A stretch of DNA of 5,597 nucleotides from Candidatus Fermentibacteraceae bacterium (GTDB taxonomy: Bacteria > Fermentibacterota > Fermentibacteria > Fermentibacterales > JCC-6): NCBI GenBank assembly GCA_021162285.1, contig JAGGYZ010000120.1, positions 1 to 5,597 of the forward strand, read 5' to 3'. Below are positions 4,708-5,597 of the stretch, piece by piece. A program made the translations under genes and the position numbers. Within the stretch, counting starts at the first letter, position 1; every line of letters begins with the position of its first letter. Below the pieces are notes generated by a model. That model searched no databases and was not told the origin of the DNA. It worked only from the letters and a program-made list of their open reading frames with translations.

Positions 4708-5597
4708 AACTGTACTGGAAAATCTACCTCCTTCTTGCTGTTACAACACTCTTTACTCTGATTCTTTCCATCTGGATCTCTTTTTCGGTGCTTCCGAGAC
4801 ACTTTGAACAGGTGATCAGCCGGCGGCTTGACAGTTTTGAATCAACGGTAATGAGCATGAACAACCCCACAGGGCCGGAAATTGAACTGCTTGCAGACTC
4901 CATGAATGTAGTTCTGAGGTTCTTCAGAAACCCACAGCGCCCTCCTGCAATGCCGGGACATCCTCCCCAGGGAGAACGGGAATGGCGCGGTATCAGGCTG
5001 ATACAGCCTCCAGAAGCCGATTTCTCCGTTCTGGCATCCGGAAGGCCTCCTTCTTCCAGATTTTTTCTGCTGGTTGTTTTCGGTCTGGGTCTTTTTCTAT
5101 CCCAGGCGCTGGCCCTGGCCCTTGGACTTAGATCTGTTTTCTCCAGAATTTCCACTCTGAGACAGGTTACAAGTGAATTCGGGGAGGGCGGGCTCTCTGC
5201 CAGGTATCCTGCGTCCGGCGGAGGGGATGAGATAGACAAGCTCGGCTCCACCTTTAACAAGATGGCTGAACAGATCATCTCTCTTCTGGGATCACACAGC
5301 GAGCTTCTGAATTCAGTGGCACACGAGCTTAGAACTCCCATGGCCAGGCTGAGTTTTGCTCTGGAGCTGGCCAGAGAGAATCCTGACGCAGTAAAGGAAA
5401 AACTGGGACTTATGGAGCGGGATCTGTTCGAGCTTGACAGGCTTGTTTCCGAACTGCTGGAGTTCAACAAAATAGGAAGCACCGGAGCACTGGTAATAGA
5501 ACAGATTTCCATGAAGGACATCTGCCTGGGTGCTGCAGACAGCGAAAGGATACCCGGTTCGGATGTTAAAATAACCGTCTCTCCCAACAGCACAGAC
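4704..5597 (+). CDS. sensor histidine kinase (3' end cut by the window)
   Basis: The ATG at 4704 overlaps the regulator's TGA stop, so translation is probably coupled. The frame is open for 298 codons to the right edge. Order of parts: TM1 at 7-30; a periplasmic sensor region 31-118; TM2 at 119-141; HAMP linker about 142-195 with DEID (175-178) and FNKMAEQ (184-190); and the dimerisation/phosphotransfer helices with H207 in AHELRTPMARL (H-box, 206-216), then a second helix ending near LLEFNKIG (251-258). The HATPase domain has only begun (about 285-298), so its N, G1 and G2 boxes are not visible. The sensor region is short and holds a proline-rich run (NPQRPPAMPGHPPQ, 76-89). Layout and H-box are like CpxA/RstB-type kinases. 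The proline usual in HAMP helix 1 appears replaced by R148. The signal is unknown, but an envelope cue is likely given the divergent exported protein. Confidence 0.93.
   Translation, partial: MKLYWKIYLLLAVTTLFTLILSIWISFSVLPRHFEQVISRRLDSFESTVMSMNNPTGPEIELLADSMNVVLRFFRNPQRPPAMPGHPPQGEREWRGIRLIQPPEADFSVLASGRPPSSRFFLLVVFGLGLFLSQALALALGLRSVFSRISTLRQVTSEFGEGGLSARYPASGGGDEIDKLGSTFNKMAEQIISLLGSHSELLNSVAHELRTPMARLSFALELARENPDAVKEKLGLMERDLFELDRLVSELLEFNKIGSTGALVIEQISMKDICLGAADSERIPGSDVKITVSPNSTD

Noticed and set aside
4724..5593. Long open frame of 289 codons on the minus strand, Ser- and Arg-rich.
   Set aside because: It lies wholly antisense to the histidine kinase, whose domains and motifs are clear. 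Its low-complexity serine content is what the opposite strand of such coding sequence gives.

Overview
The window (about 50% GC) looks like a chromosomal segment from an uncultured bacterium of the Fibrobacteres-Chlorobi-Bacteroidetes type. The main clue is the first large gene, a secreted repeat protein that ends in a domain resembling the C-terminal sorting domains of type IX secretion cargo (FPNPF, IYDLSGRLV, terminal VVLIK). The style resembles Candidatus Fermentibacteria and relatives, but I infer this from protein style only and cannot fix the taxon from the sequence.

Layout: (1) bases 2-58 may be the last codons of an upstream gene whose stop lies inside the strong ribosome binding site of the next gene. 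(2) 71-1603 (+) is a 510-residue exported protein with seven beta-propeller-like repeats and the sorting domain. (3) 1621-1697 (-) is tRNA-Arg(ACG) with encoded CCA and its own well-formed sigma70-type promoter. (4) 1753-2652 (-) is a 299-residue lipoprotein of unknown function. (5) 2715-3407 (+) is a six-segment membrane protein that looks like an ABC-2-type permease subunit; no ATPase gene is visible. (6) 3397-3963 (-) is a 188-residue exported protein of unknown function, overlapping gene 5 tail to tail by 11 bp. (7) 4018-4707 and 4704-5597 (+) are an OmpR-family response regulator and its sensor histidine kinase, coupled by an ATGA overlap. The kinase runs off the end of the window before its ATP-binding domain is complete.

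The most interesting spot is the 54-bp gap between the exported protein (6) and the two-component system (7). Two promoter-like elements point away from each other, and their -10 hexamers share five base pairs, so the polymerases should exclude each other. With the layout 'exported protein divergent from regulator plus kinase', this resembles cpxP-cpxRA in enterobacteria without visible homology of the exported protein. I infer that the exported protein may be a target or an envelope-side modulator of the kinase. No CRISPR array, insertion sequence, riboswitch or clear rho-independent terminator was seen, and no stretch over 300 bases lacks a gene.
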